DNA of 64,000 nucleotides from Fimbriimonas planktonicus (GCA_965234685.1 OZ248539.1:868001-932000), one strand, 5' to 3'; shown: positions 52,208 through 60,376, counted from the first letter of the stretch. Translations and numbers: made by a program. The notes: generated from the letters alone by a model not told the origin.

Positions 52208-53545
52208 ATGTCCAGCACGAAAACGAGAGTTGTAATTCTTGGTGGTGGGTTTGGCGGAGCAGAAGCCGCAAAGCGACTAGTGAAGCACGGACGTGGGGAA
52301 GTCGACGTGGTGCTGCTGGATCGGCACAACTACCTCACATTCTATCCCTTGCTCGTCGAAGCGGCGGTTGGTGGCATCGAGCCACGCCATGTCGTTGTTC
52401 CGCTCCGCTCGTACGCCCGAGACGGTTTTCGCATGGGCGAGATATTGAGCGTGGATCTAGCCGGAAAAAGTGTCCGGTTCCACCCAGCCGGAGTATCCGA
52501 GCCAACCGAAATTCCGTTCGATCACTTGGTCATCGGAATGGGCTCCGTCACGCGGTTTCCAAACATTCCGGGTCTGGCCGAGAACGCGTACGAACTAAAG
52601 TCGGTCGCAGACGCAATCGGAATTCGGGACCGCGCGATCGCTTTGCTTGAGCAGGCCAATGAGTGTCGAGATCCGGAGAAGCGTAAGCAACTGCTGACGT
52701 TCGTGATCGTGGGCGGAAACTTTACGGGGACCGAGCTTGCAGGTGAGCTCCAACACTTCTTGCTTGAGCTTGTGGATGGCTATCCGAACCTAAAGAAGTC
52801 CGACATTTCCGTTATGGTTTTCGAGCATGGAAGTCGACTCCTGGGCGCGATGAGCGAGCGGGCTTCGGCTTGGGCGCTCGCAACGTTGCGCCGAAGAGGG
52901 GTCGTTGTGCACCTTGGCGCCAGCGTCGTTGAGGTTTTGCCCGACCGTGTCCGAACGGAAGCGGGGGAGTGGGTTCCTGCCGAAAGCACGTTTTGGACGG
53001 CTGGGATTCAGCCATCTCCGCTCCTTCGCCAGATCGAAGGCTTGCCATTGACGGATCGCGGGTACATCAAAACCCAGGCTGACCTTCGCGTTGAGGGATA
53101 CGACAACGTTTGGGCGGTTGGTGACGCGGCTTCGGTGCCGATGCCAAACGGGAAACCTTTTGCCGCAACCGCACAGAACGCGGTTCGCCAAGGTCCGCAG
53201 GTGGCGAAAAACATTCTCAGCAGTGTTGGTGGAAAGCCACTCGAGAACTTTGAATACCGATCCTTGGGAGCTTTCGCGGTCGTCGGTGGATACAAAGCAG
53301 CGGCGGACCTGTTCGGCTTCAATGTCAACGGCCTGATCGGCTGGTTCCTTTTCCGAGGCGCCTACCTCAGCAAGATGCCCACGTTTGCGCTGAAGCTAAG
53401 GCTGTCAATGGATTGGTTCTTGGACCTGTTTTTGCGAGTGCCGACGGTTCAGATCGGTGTACATCGAAGTCGAATCCCGATGCCATCACCGATAGCAACA
53501 GTACTTGAGGCATCGCCAGTTGCGCCTTTAAGGGAAAAGGAATAG
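52208..53545 (+). CDS. ndh: Type II NADH:quinone oxidoreductase
   Basis: Single-subunit, non-proton-pumping respiratory NADH dehydrogenase, 445 residues. FAD site VVILGGGFGGAEAAKRL at the start and NADH site FVIVGGNFTGTELAGEL in the middle; WAVGDAA near 300 is the flavin-ribityl region, and AQNAVRQG follows. A C-terminal stretch around 380-415 has FRGAYLSKMPTFALKLRLS, likely a membrane-associating helix. Its last residues (VQIGVHRSRIPMPS) reappear as a loose fragment at 54536-54622. It is followed 45 bases later by the Clp_N-only gene. Confidence 0.94.
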   Translation: MSSTKTRVVILGGGFGGAEAAKRLVKHGRGEVDVVLLDRHNYLTFYPLLVEAAVGGIEPRHVVVPLRSYARDGFRMGEILSVDLAGKSVRFHPAGVSEPTEIPFDHLVIGMGSVTRFPNIPGLAENAYELKSVADAIGIRDRAIALLEQANECRDPEKRKQLLTFVIVGGNFTGTELAGELQHFLLELVDGYPNLKKSDISVMVFEHGSRLLGAMSERASAWALATLRRRGVVVHLGASVVEVLPDRVRTEAGEWVPAESTFWTAGIQPSPLLRQIEGLPLTDRGYIKTQADLRVEGYDNVWAVGDAASVPMPNGKPFAATAQNAVRQGPQVAKNILSSVGGKPLENFEYRSLGAFAVVGGYKAAADLFGFNVNGLIGWFLFRGAYLSKMPTFALKLRLSMDWFLDLFLRVPTVQIGVHRSRIPMPSPIATVLEASPVAPLREKE

Positions 53546-53590
53546 AATCTCGGTATCGCGTAATGCATGGTTTGTGCGTGAAGATAGGCT

Positions 53591-54490
53591 ATGTGGCAGA
53601 ATTTTTCTGAGGACGCTCGCAATACCTCTGCTATGGCAATGAAAATTGCCAAGCGATACGGGCACAAAAAGGTCGGACCGGCTCATTTTTTGCTGGGCAT
53701 GCTCGAGCAGCCGAACTGCCAGGGAACGAGCATTCTAGTCAGCCTTGGCATTTCGATTGATGATCTACGGCACGAACTTCATCAGTCCATTTCTCAGCAA
53801 CCGGCCTCATCCGGTTGGTTCGCCAAACTCGACGACAGTCTCGGAGAAGCGCTCAGACTCGCAGAGCTGGAATCTAAGTATCAGGGTCGATCGAAGATCG
53901 GATCAGAAGACATTTTGGTGGGCCTGCTCGAACAAGGCAACCGTAGCGCGGCGCAAACATTGGTCAAATTTGGGGTCTCGGTCAGTTCGGTACGGCTGCA
54001 AAATACCAAGTCAGAGATCGAATCAGCAGGTATGGACTTCGCCCGGTTTCGCGAGATGCTGCGATTTTCATCGGAGGGCCGGACAGCGGTTTACTATGCC
54101 AGCCAAGCCGCATCAGAAAGACGACAAGCCGTGGTTGAAACCGAGCACTTCCTTCTGGGCCTCCTGGCTGTGCCAGACGGCTGTGCCATCGCCGTTTTCA
54201 ACGAGTTGCACATGGATTTGGACCACCTTCGGACGATTCTAGAAGCTGAAGTCTCGAAGCATCCCGCTTCTCCTCAAGAATCTCCCGTTCTCAGTGCCGA
54301 TGCGTACCAAGCAATCCAGTTCGCGTACGCTGAAGCACCGCTCGGAGACTCAAATCTAAGTTCTCACTACATTCTGTTGGGGCTCATGCTGGTGGAAGAT
54401 AGCGCCGCAGCCAAAATACTGGCTAGCGTTGGAGTTTCTTTGGCGGAACTTCGGCGAGCGGTTGACGAGATCCAAAAGCGGTTGGGCTGA
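53591..54490 (+). CDS. Clp_N-only protein (ATPase-less ClpC paralogue)
   Basis: 299 residues that consist of two Clp_N modules (about 1-145 and 150-299), i.e. four Clp repeats, and no AAA domain. It begins MWQNFSEDAR, like ClpC at 54805 (MWQRFTERAR), and both follow an ndh sequence. Known ClpC N-domains bind phosphoarginine through TEH-type motifs; of the four repeats here only the third still reads ETEHFLLGLL, the others read GPAHFLLGM, GSEDILVGLL and LSSHYILLGLM. I infer a free-standing N-domain product that could act as adaptor, decoy or regulator of ClpC. Its origin is best explained by tandem duplication (see findings). Confidence 0.87.
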   Translation: MWQNFSEDARNTSAMAMKIAKRYGHKKVGPAHFLLGMLEQPNCQGTSILVSLGISIDDLRHELHQSISQQPASSGWFAKLDDSLGEALRLAELESKYQGRSKIGSEDILVGLLEQGNRSAAQTLVKFGVSVSSVRLQNTKSEIESAGMDFARFREMLRFSSEGRTAVYYASQAASERRQAVVETEHFLLGLLAVPDGCAIAVFNELHMDLDHLRTILEAEVSKHPASPQESPVLSADAYQAIQFAYAEAPLGDSNLSSHYILLGLMLVEDSAAAKILASVGVSLAELRRAVDEIQKRLG

Positions 54491-54535
54491 CTTTTGTGGC
54501 AGGCAGCGGTGCTGTCGACTCGGAATTGGAGAGGG

Positions 54536-54622
54536 ATGACAGCTCAGATCGGAGTCTATCGCAGTCGAATCCCGCTGCCGCCGGCAGCAAAAGAATCAAG
54601 CGATGTCGGTAGCGCCCACTAG
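54536..54622 (+). pseudogene. Remnant of the 3' end of a second ndh gene
   Basis: In frame, starting at an ATG, the bases read MTAQIGVYRSRIPLPPAAKE and end at TAG (54620). The block QIGVYRSRIP matches QIGVHRSRIP, the end of the intact ndh, at protein and DNA level (a 35-base stretch differs at only six positions by eye). It is too short to be a functional gene, and the upstream parts are absent. Confidence 0.8.
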
Positions 54623-54802
54623 GTCCTTCTAACAGGGTCTGGGAACTTATGGGGAGCAGTGGTACTCTCCTTATTACATCGATGCGATGAAGTAGTCCCG
54701 CACGTCATGTATCTAAGCTCAGGTGGTCCTAATGACAACTTGCCTGACGACGTAGAACTAAACAACCGGGATGAATTCATCTTCGAAACAGGAAAAGAAT
54801 AA
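54623..54802 (+). other. Open stretch between ndh remnant and clpC, possible gene fragment
   Basis: Reading on in the same frame past the remnant's stop, 59 codons are open up to TAA two bases before clpC. The end, YLSSGGPNDNLPDDVE then DEFIFETGKE, loosely recalls the tail of pseudopilins or GspG-like proteins. It has no convincing start, though an ATG at 54707 would give a 31-residue peptide. Together with the remnant this fills most of the 314-base gap before clpC, in which I see no CIRCE element or clear promoter. Confidence 0.3.
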
Positions 54803-54804
54803 AT

Positions 54805-57303
54805 ATGTGGCAACGCTTTACTGAACGCGCCCGAAAGGTGGTGTTCTATGCGCAAGAAGAGGCTCAGAAGTTCGGGGAAGGCTACGTTTCGACGGAGCAC
54901 CTTCTCCTCGGGCTCGTACGAGAGTCGGATAGCGTCGCCGCACGCGTTCTCGAGAAATTAGGCGTCAGCCTAAATCGCATTCGCTCAGAGGTTGAGAAGC
55001 AGCTTCCTCGTGGCGATGCGAGACCCAATCAGGATATGACCCTGACTCCTCGAGCCAAGCGCGTGATCGATCTTGCATATGACGAGGCTCGCAACCTGAA
55101 CAACAATTACATCGGCACCGAGCATCTGCTCCTCGGTCTGATTCGAGAAGGCGACGGCCTAGCTGGACGCGTCCTCTCGAAACTCGGAGTTGAACTTGAA
55201 AAGGCTCGCCGAGAGGTGATGACCCTTCAAGACAACGATACGCAAGCTAAGTCTGGCTTCGGCTCCAAGGCTGCTTCAACAACCAACGCCAAGACCCAGA
55301 CCCTGGACGAATTCGGTCGGGACTTGACCGAATTGGCACGAGAAGGAAAGCTCGATCCGGTGGTCGGACGACACTCCGAAATCGAGCGAGTCATGCAAAT
55401 TCTTTGTCGACGAACAAAGAACAACCCTTGTCTCATCGGTGACCCAGGCGTAGGAAAAACCGCGATTGCCGAAGGGCTGGCCCTTCGAATCGTCTCCGGT
55501 GACATTCCAGAGATCCTAAAGAACAAGCGCATCGTTTCCCTTGACCTTGCTGGATTGGTCGCTGGTACGAAGTACCGCGGTGAATTCGAAGAGCGCATGA
55601 AGAAGGTGATGGAAGAGGTCCGCAAGTCGGAAGGCCAAGTCATTCTCTTCATTGACGAGCTTCACACCTTGGTGGGAGCCGGTGCAGCCGAAGGCGCGAT
55701 TGATGCCTCAAACATCATGAAGCCTGCCTTAGCGCGCGGCGAACTCCAGTGCATTGGTGCGACGACGCAGGACGAGTTCCGCAAGTACATCGAGCGAGAC
55801 GCCGCTCTTGAGCGAAGATTCCAAGCGGTAAAAGTCAAAGAACCGAGTGAAGAAGAAGCGATTGAGATTTTGCGCGGCCTGCGTGAGCGATACGAAGCTC
55901 ACCACCAAGTGGAGATCACCGACGAAGCGATCACCAGCGCGGTCTCTTTGTCGCAACGCTACATCTCGGATCGAACTTTGCCCGACAAGGCGATCGACCT
56001 GATCGATGAGGCCGCTTCCCGGGTTCGCTTGCAGCAGAGTTTGCCGCCGGCAGACGTTCGCGCCGATCGACAAAAGCTGACGAAGCTCCGAACGAATTTC
56101 GAGCATCTTTCTAAGCGATCAGAAGATCAGGAAATGCTTGAGAAGATGAAGGCTGAGATTGAAGGCCTCGAAGCTAGCATTCTCGAAAGAGAAGAAGCTT
56201 GGGCTGCCGAGCCGAAGCCGGAGCCTGTCGTTGGTGAGCCCGAAATCGCCGGCATCGTCCAAAGCTGGACCGGAATCCCGGTCACGCGACTGGTCGAGAC
56301 CGAAAGCCAGAAGCTCTTGCGCATGGAAGAGGATTTGCACGAGCGAATCATCGGCCAGCAAGATGCCGTCCGGGCAGTTTCTCGAGCGATCCGACGTTCC
56401 CGATCTGGACTGAAGGATCCAAAGCGACCGATCGCATCGTTCGTCTTCCTTGGACCAACGGGTGTAGGTAAGACCGAACTCGCCAAGGCACTTGCGGCTT
56501 ACCTTTACGAAAAGGAAAGCAACATGGTCCGAATCGACATGTCCGAATACATGGAGCGATTCGCGGTTAGCCGACTCACCGGTGCCCCTCCGGGATACGT
56601 GGGTTACGATGAGGGCGGACAGTTGACCGAGCAGGTTCGGCGAAATCCGTATTGCGTGGTGCTCTTCGATGAAATCGAAAAAGCACACCCTGAAGTCTTC
56701 AACTTGCTCCTCCAGGTTCTGGAAGATGGACAGTTGACCGACTCGCAGGGACGGACAGTGGACTTCCGAAACACCCTGATCATCATGACTTCGAACATCG
56801 GAGTTCGTCCGATCGAGATGGACAAGTCTCTTGGCTTCCGCGATACGCGACCGGATTACAACGATCCGAAGGTGTACGAGAACATGAAGACCAAGATGCT
56901 GGACGAAATGAAGAAATCGTTCCGCCCTGAGTTCATCAACCGAATCGATGAAGTCATCGTGTTCCAACACCTCAAGCGAGAAGAGATCCTCCAGATCGCT
57001 TCGCTGTTCTTGGCGCGAGTCAACGAGCAGGCGACTTCGATGGGAATTCAGATCGAACTCAGCGAAGAGGTCAAGAACCTTCTCGTCGACAAGGGTTACG
57101 ATCCGAACATGGGCGCAAGACCGCTTCGAAGAGCGGTTCAGCGATTCATTGAGGATCCGCTCAGCGAGGAAATGCTGCTCGGTCGATTCCAAGCTGGCGA
57201 CGTCATTGTCGCCGAGCTGGAACCCGGAAGCGATACGGTGATCTTCCGAAGGAAGAACATTTCCGACGGCAACGAACCCCAAAAAGAGCTCGCACTGAAC
57301 TAA
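54805..57303 (+). CDS. clpC: ATP-dependent Clp protease ATP-binding subunit ClpC
   Basis: 832-residue AAA+ unfoldase that feeds proteins to ClpP. Clp_N (1-145) has both TEH motifs (STEHLLLGL, GTEHLLLGL) that bind phosphoarginine-marked substrates in other bacteria. AAA1 has Walker A GDPGVGKT (~212) and Walker B LFIDELHTL (~280); a middle coiled-coil (~430-475) separates it from AAA2, with GPTGVGKT (~550) and VLFDEIEKAHPEV (~618). An LGF tripeptide (SLGFRDTR, ~674) is the likely ClpP-docking loop. No clpP is in the window. Ribosome-binding site AGGAAAAG is close upstream. Confidence 0.97.
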   Translation: MWQRFTERARKVVFYAQEEAQKFGEGYVSTEHLLLGLVRESDSVAARVLEKLGVSLNRIRSEVEKQLPRGDARPNQDMTLTPRAKRVIDLAYDEARNLNNNYIGTEHLLLGLIREGDGLAGRVLSKLGVELEKARREVMTLQDNDTQAKSGFGSKAASTTNAKTQTLDEFGRDLTELAREGKLDPVVGRHSEIERVMQILCRRTKNNPCLIGDPGVGKTAIAEGLALRIVSGDIPEILKNKRIVSLDLAGLVAGTKYRGEFEERMKKVMEEVRKSEGQVILFIDELHTLVGAGAAEGAIDASNIMKPALARGELQCIGATTQDEFRKYIERDAALERRFQAVKVKEPSEEEAIEILRGLRERYEAHHQVEITDEAITSAVSLSQRYISDRTLPDKAIDLIDEAASRVRLQQSLPPADVRADRQKLTKLRTNFEHLSKRSEDQEMLEKMKAEIEGLEASILEREEAWAAEPKPEPVVGEPEIAGIVQSWTGIPVTRLVETESQKLLRMEEDLHERIIGQQDAVRAVSRAIRRSRSGLKDPKRPIASFVFLGPTGVGKTELAKALAAYLYEKESNMVRIDMSEYMERFAVSRLTGAPPGYVGYDEGGQLTEQVRRNPYCVVLFDEIEKAHPEVFNLLLQVLEDGQLTDSQGRTVDFRNTLIIMTSNIGVRPIEMDKSLGFRDTRPDYNDPKVYENMKTKMLDEMKKSFRPEFINRIDEVIVFQHLKREEILQIASLFLARVNEQATSMGIQIELSEEVKNLLVDKGYDPNMGARPLRRAVQRFIEDPLSEEMLLGRFQAGDVIVAELEPGSDTVIFRRKNISDGNEPQKELALN

Positions 57304-57315
57304 GGCCAAAATCGC

Positions 57316-57351
57316 AAGGGCATAGATGAGATTCTTCTCAACTATGCCCTT
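57316..57351 (+). terminator. Hairpin terminator after clpC
   Basis: Outer arms AAGGGCATAG / CTATGCCCTT with an inner TGAGA/TCTCA pair, 13 bases after the clpC stop, followed by a weak T-rich stretch (CTCATTTG). Confidence 0.65.
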
Positions 57352-57380
57352 CTCATTTGTTCACGAAAATTAGTAAACCT

Positions 57381-57396
57381 TAACAATCACTTAACT
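57381..57396 (+). promoter_or_regulatory. Shared upstream motif of the pilin pair, copy 1
   Basis: TTAACAATCACTTAAC, 38 bases before the pilin-like gene start. The same motif with two changes (TTAACAGTCATTTAAC) stands 41 bases before the twin gene at 59017, which suggests a common regulator or promoter element. A third partial TTAACA follows at 57404. Confidence 0.5.
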
Positions 57397-57433
57397 GAAC
57401 CTTAACAATGCCAAGGTTCAATCATTGTGCACC

Positions 57434-58465
57434 ATGAAAAAGGCATTCACGCTGATCGAACTTCTGGTCGTTATTGCGATCATCGCCATTCTCGCAGCAA
57501 TCTTGTTCCCGGTATTTGCTCAGGCTAAGGCAGCCGCTAAGAAAACGCAGGACTTGTCCAACGTAAAGCAGATCAGCCTCGGCATCACCTTGTACACGAC
57601 GGATCACGACGATTTCTACCCTTCGGCTTACTTCCACCGAGCATTCAACCCAGCTCTTGGCGGAACGACGGCAGGATACGTTCACTGGTCCGGAATGGTC
57701 GCTCCGTACGTCAAGAACCTTGCTCTTTACGTGAGCCCTGGTGACAAGATTCAGGGTCACGCTCCGACTTGCTTCACCGACTTCGACAACAACTCTGGCG
57801 CTGGAATTCCTTCTGGCCAGGCACCAAACCGATGCACCGCATCGCGCCCTGACCTCGTTCCAGCTTCGTTCATTCGAAATGGATTCGTCGTCGACCAGCA
57901 GGTTCCTCGAATCAGCTACACCGTTAACTCCGCTTTCATCGGTCGATACCGAAACATTGGCGACGTTAACCGAGGAATCTCCATCACGACCCAGTCGCAG
58001 ATGGACAACGTTTCCGGAAGCATTTTGCTTGCTGGATTTGTTGACGATGTTTCTTGCTTGAGCTCGGCATCGATCACCTCCGTTGTTCGAAGTGCGAGCC
58101 ACCGTTCCACGAATGCGCTCTCGATTGACCAGGGCAACACCCGGGCCTACTTCGGTAGCCAGGAAGACGGCGCATCGCGACCGGCTCAGATCTGGGCGCT
58201 CAATGCTGGCCAGGTCACCGCTCCTGGAAATCGAATCTTCGACCTGTGCCGCACCGCACCTCGAACGGACTATCCGCTCGCCGTCTACCACAGCTGGAAC
58301 CGCTGGAGCGAAGGCGACAACTACGGAATGGGCGATGGCTCGGCAAAGTTCGCCAAGTTCAACGCAACTATCAACCCGAACAAGTACATGTGGGGAGCTT
58401 CGGTTCTTACCGACGGCGGCGCACCTGTTCTTGACCCAATCACCGGACTTCAGGTCCGAAACTAA
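57434..58465 (+). CDS. Major-pilin-like prepilin protein (twin 1)
   Basis: 343 residues. The prepilin leader MKKAFTLIELLVV is followed by a hydrophobic helix and the first 43 residues are identical to twin 2 at 59017. The body has YFHRAFNPALGG, then CFTDFDNNSGAG, RISYTVNSAF and SHRSTNA, and near the end a H-x9-DG-like HSWNRWSEGDNYGMGDGSAK. A type IV pilin or pseudopilin, processed by a prepilin peptidase (not in the window). Codon choice is biased as in highly expressed genes. Its stop overlaps the convergent HTH gene by four bases. Confidence 0.9.
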   Translation: MKKAFTLIELLVVIAIIAILAAILFPVFAQAKAAAKKTQDLSNVKQISLGITLYTTDHDDFYPSAYFHRAFNPALGGTTAGYVHWSGMVAPYVKNLALYVSPGDKIQGHAPTCFTDFDNNSGAGIPSGQAPNRCTASRPDLVPASFIRNGFVVDQQVPRISYTVNSAFIGRYRNIGDVNRGISITTQSQMDNVSGSILLAGFVDDVSCLSSASITSVVRSASHRSTNALSIDQGNTRAYFGSQEDGASRPAQIWALNAGQVTAPGNRIFDLCRTAPRTDYPLAVYHSWNRWSEGDNYGMGDGSAKFAKFNATINPNKYMWGASVLTDGGAPVLDPITGLQVRN

Positions 58466-58860
58466 GCCGAATCGGGTCCGGGCTGTAACATCAGCTTCGG
58501 ACCCGGTTCACTTTCGAGAGCTTCAGAAGTATTTTCAAGCTGGAGCTCTCGATTAAGCCGAATGCGATCGGCTGTAACATCAGGATCCCACTCAAGCTCA
58601 ACAACGTGGTTCGCGACCACGAGCTTCACCATCTCACGAGCTTCAGCCGTAAGGCTCCATCGGATCCATCTGCCGTCCATCTCGCTGCTGACAACATTGC
58701 AGCTGTGCATTTTAACGAGTCTGGTGTCGATTACTCGTCGACTTAGATTAGTCGCTCGCTCAAGTTGATTGATTTTGAGGTCAGATTCGAGAAGGAGTAG
58801 AACGATTCGAACTGATTTTGGGTCAGAGAGGCACTGACAGACCTGGATAAATGATTCCAT
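58462..58860 (-). CDS. Small winged-helix regulator (ArsR-like)
   Basis: 132 residues lying between the two pilin-like genes on the other strand. The N-terminal 70 residues fit a winged helix: VCQCLSDPKSVRIVLLLLE, then LKINQLERATNLSRRVIDTRL (recognition helix LERATNLSRRVIDT) and a wing DGRWIRWSLT. The C-terminal part is low in structure and ends in PGPKLMLQPGPDSA, a region built from an imperfect DNA repeat. It has no metal site. It may control the flanking pilin genes; its start faces twin 2's upstream motif. Confidence 0.7.
   Translation of the reverse strand: MESFIQVCQCLSDPKSVRIVLLLLESDLKINQLERATNLSRRVIDTRLVKMHSCNVVSSEMDGRWIRWSLTAEAREMVKLVVANHVVELEWDPDVTADRIRLNRELQLENTSEALESEPGPKLMLQPGPDSA
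58463..58493. repeat. Imperfect direct repeat, unit 1
   Basis: TAAGCCGAAT, then a variable 8 bases, then GCTGTAACATCAG. A second unit lies 60 bases on at 58554. Both fall in the 3' coding part of the HTH gene but in different reading frames. Confidence 0.6.
58554..58583. repeat. Imperfect direct repeat, unit 2
   Basis: Same outer blocks as unit 1 (TAAGCCGAAT and GCTGTAACATCAG), with GCGATCG-like bases between. Suggests local duplication that extended the reading frame of the HTH gene. Confidence 0.6.
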
Positions 58861-58960
58861 TCCTTGGACATTTAGGGTGGCAGAATGAGGGGACCCAGCG
58901 TATGGATTTTCAACCGAAAGCTGAGCGACCCGGAAACCTTAATCCTGAGTTCTGTAAATG

Positions 58961-58976
58961 TTAACAGTCATTTAAC
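58961..58976 (+). promoter_or_regulatory. Shared upstream motif of the pilin pair, copy 2
   Basis: TTAACAGTCATTTAAC, 41 bases before twin 2. Matches copy 1 at 57381 in 14 of 16 positions, while the bases around it do not match. Confidence 0.5.
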
Positions 58977-59016
58977 ATTACGCTCGGAATCCTTGTGTTG
59001 CGTGAGGAACGCAACC

Positions 59017-60027
59017 ATGAAAAAGGCATTTACTCTGATTGAACTCTTGGTGGTCATCGCGATCATCGCAATTCTCGCCGCGATCCTATTCCCTGTCTTC
59101 GCACAGGCTAAGGCTGCTGCAAAGAAGACTCAGGATCTTTCGAACATCAAGCAGACCGCGCTCGGCATCCTCATCTACTCGGGCGATGCTGATGACGTTC
59201 TTCCATCGGCTTACTTCCACCGCGCATTCAGCCCAGCTCTTGGTGGCACCGCTGGCGGTTACGAGCACTGGTCCGGCGTTTGCCAGCCATACATCAAGAA
59301 CGTTGACATGTTTGTGAGCCCAGGAGACACCCTCCGCGGTCACGGTCCAACGTGCTTCGCTTCGGCCAACAACAACAGCGGAAAGGGCTTCCCATCCGGA
59401 CAGCAGGCTGACCGATGTGCAGTCAGCGGCAACACCCCTCCAGGAACGCCTTCGCTCGGTGGCTTCATCATCGACAACCAGGTTCCACGACTTTCGTACA
59501 CCGTTAACAGTGCGGTTATGCCACGAGCTCGAAACATCAACGACCTCAACGCGGGCGTTAAGGTTATCAGCCAGACCGTTCTTCCAGCGGTCTCCAGCAC
59601 GATCATGATCGCTGGTCTCACCGACAACCTCGAGTGCTTGAACGGCCAGTCGCTTGGAACCGGTATCCGAAACTCTTCGCACCGATCCACCAACGCCGTT
59701 ACCCGAGATGCTGCTAACACCCAGCAGTACCTTGGTGAGAACACCGACGCTGCAACTGCTGTGCTTTACGCGCTGAACTTCGGCCAGGTCCGAAACGTCT
59801 TCGCGAACTGCAAGAGCAACCCAGCAGGCACCTACCCACTCATCTCGTACCACTCGGCATTCCGATGGAACGAAGGCGACAACTACGGCATGGCCGACGG
59901 ATCTGCGAAGTACTCCAAGTTCAACGCAACCCTCGCACCAAACCGATACATGTGGGGCGCTCAGATGTACACGGTTAACAACCAGAACATCCTCGACCCA
60001 ATCTCGGGTCTCCCAGTTCAGCTCTAA
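59017..60027 (+). CDS. Major-pilin-like prepilin protein (twin 2)
   Basis: 336 residues, paralogue of twin 1. The first 43 residues are identical to it (MKKAFTLIELLVV and helix), then YFHRAFSPALGGTAGG, SCFASANNNSGKGF-like block, RLSYTVNSAVM, SHRSTNAV and the end HSAFRWNEGDNYGMADGSAK. The start was set at the leader ATG, since the 44 codons before it carry no pilin feature. It ends at a strong terminator. The pair probably make the bulk of a pilus or a surface fibre. Confidence 0.9.
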   Translation: MKKAFTLIELLVVIAIIAILAAILFPVFAQAKAAAKKTQDLSNIKQTALGILIYSGDADDVLPSAYFHRAFSPALGGTAGGYEHWSGVCQPYIKNVDMFVSPGDTLRGHGPTCFASANNNSGKGFPSGQQADRCAVSGNTPPGTPSLGGFIIDNQVPRLSYTVNSAVMPRARNINDLNAGVKVISQTVLPAVSSTIMIAGLTDNLECLNGQSLGTGIRNSSHRSTNAVTRDAANTQQYLGENTDAATAVLYALNFGQVRNVFANCKSNPAGTYPLISYHSAFRWNEGDNYGMADGSAKYSKFNATLAPNRYMWGAQMYTVNNQNILDPISGLPVQL

Positions 60028-60036
60028 AGGCTGATC

Positions 60037-60065
60037 GGCCCTCCGCAAAAGCGGAGGGCCTTTTT
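60037..60065 (+). terminator. Intrinsic terminator of pilin twin 2
   Basis: GGCCCTCCGC / GCGGAGGGCC stem with AAAA loop and TTTTT. The lipoprotein ATG follows four bases later, and its only Shine-Dalgarno-like bases (GGAGGG) are in the 3' arm of the stem. Confidence 0.92.
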
Positions 60066-60069
60066 GTAT

Positions 60070-60366
60070 ATGAACAAGATCCTCTTCTTTGTCGCCCTCG
60101 CTTCCATCCTTTTGGTTGGATGTGAACCCAATAACGACCAAAACACCAAGGTTGACTCGACCGCGAAGATCGAAAAGACCAGCGACGACCCAGCAAAGCA
60201 GGCGCTGCTTCCTGCGATGACCGCAACCGCTAAGAAACAAGCCGGTTGGGCTGCCGTACCGGAGGCCGAAAAGGCTCCCTTTTTGCAGTATCACAACAAC
60301 GACGCTGCACAAGCCGAGAAGCACTACAAAACGCTTGCCGAAATGGCTGCCGCTGGCGAACTCTGA
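60070..60366 (+). CDS. Small lipoprotein
   Basis: 98 residues. The signal peptide ends in a lipobox (LASILLVGC, Cys about residue 18) and is followed by a Lys/Asp/Thr-rich linker. The rest is helical: AKQALLPAMTATAKKQAG then AEKHYKTLAEMAAAG. No family recognised. It starts five bases after the terminator of pilin twin 2 and has no room for its own promoter downstream of that hairpin, so read-through from the pilin gene is likely. It has its own terminator. Confidence 0.8.
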   Translation: MNKILFFVALASILLVGCEPNNDQNTKVDSTAKIEKTSDDPAKQALLPAMTATAKKQAGWAAVPEAEKAPFLQYHNNDAAQAEKHYKTLAEMAAAGEL

Positions 60367-60376
60367 GATTCCAGTT

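Noticed and set aside
54491..54804. CIRCE or CtsR operator before clpC
   Set aside because: I looked for TTAGCACTC-type arms and for the CtsR direct heptad repeats and saw neither.
56119..57309. 396-codon minus-strand frame opposite clpC
   Set aside because: Antisense shadow of AAA2 domain; no family features.
59086..60324. 412-codon minus-strand frame across pilin twin 2 and the lipoprotein
   Set aside because: Crosses two firm genes and a strong terminator; composition is low-complexity Val/Ser/Arg.
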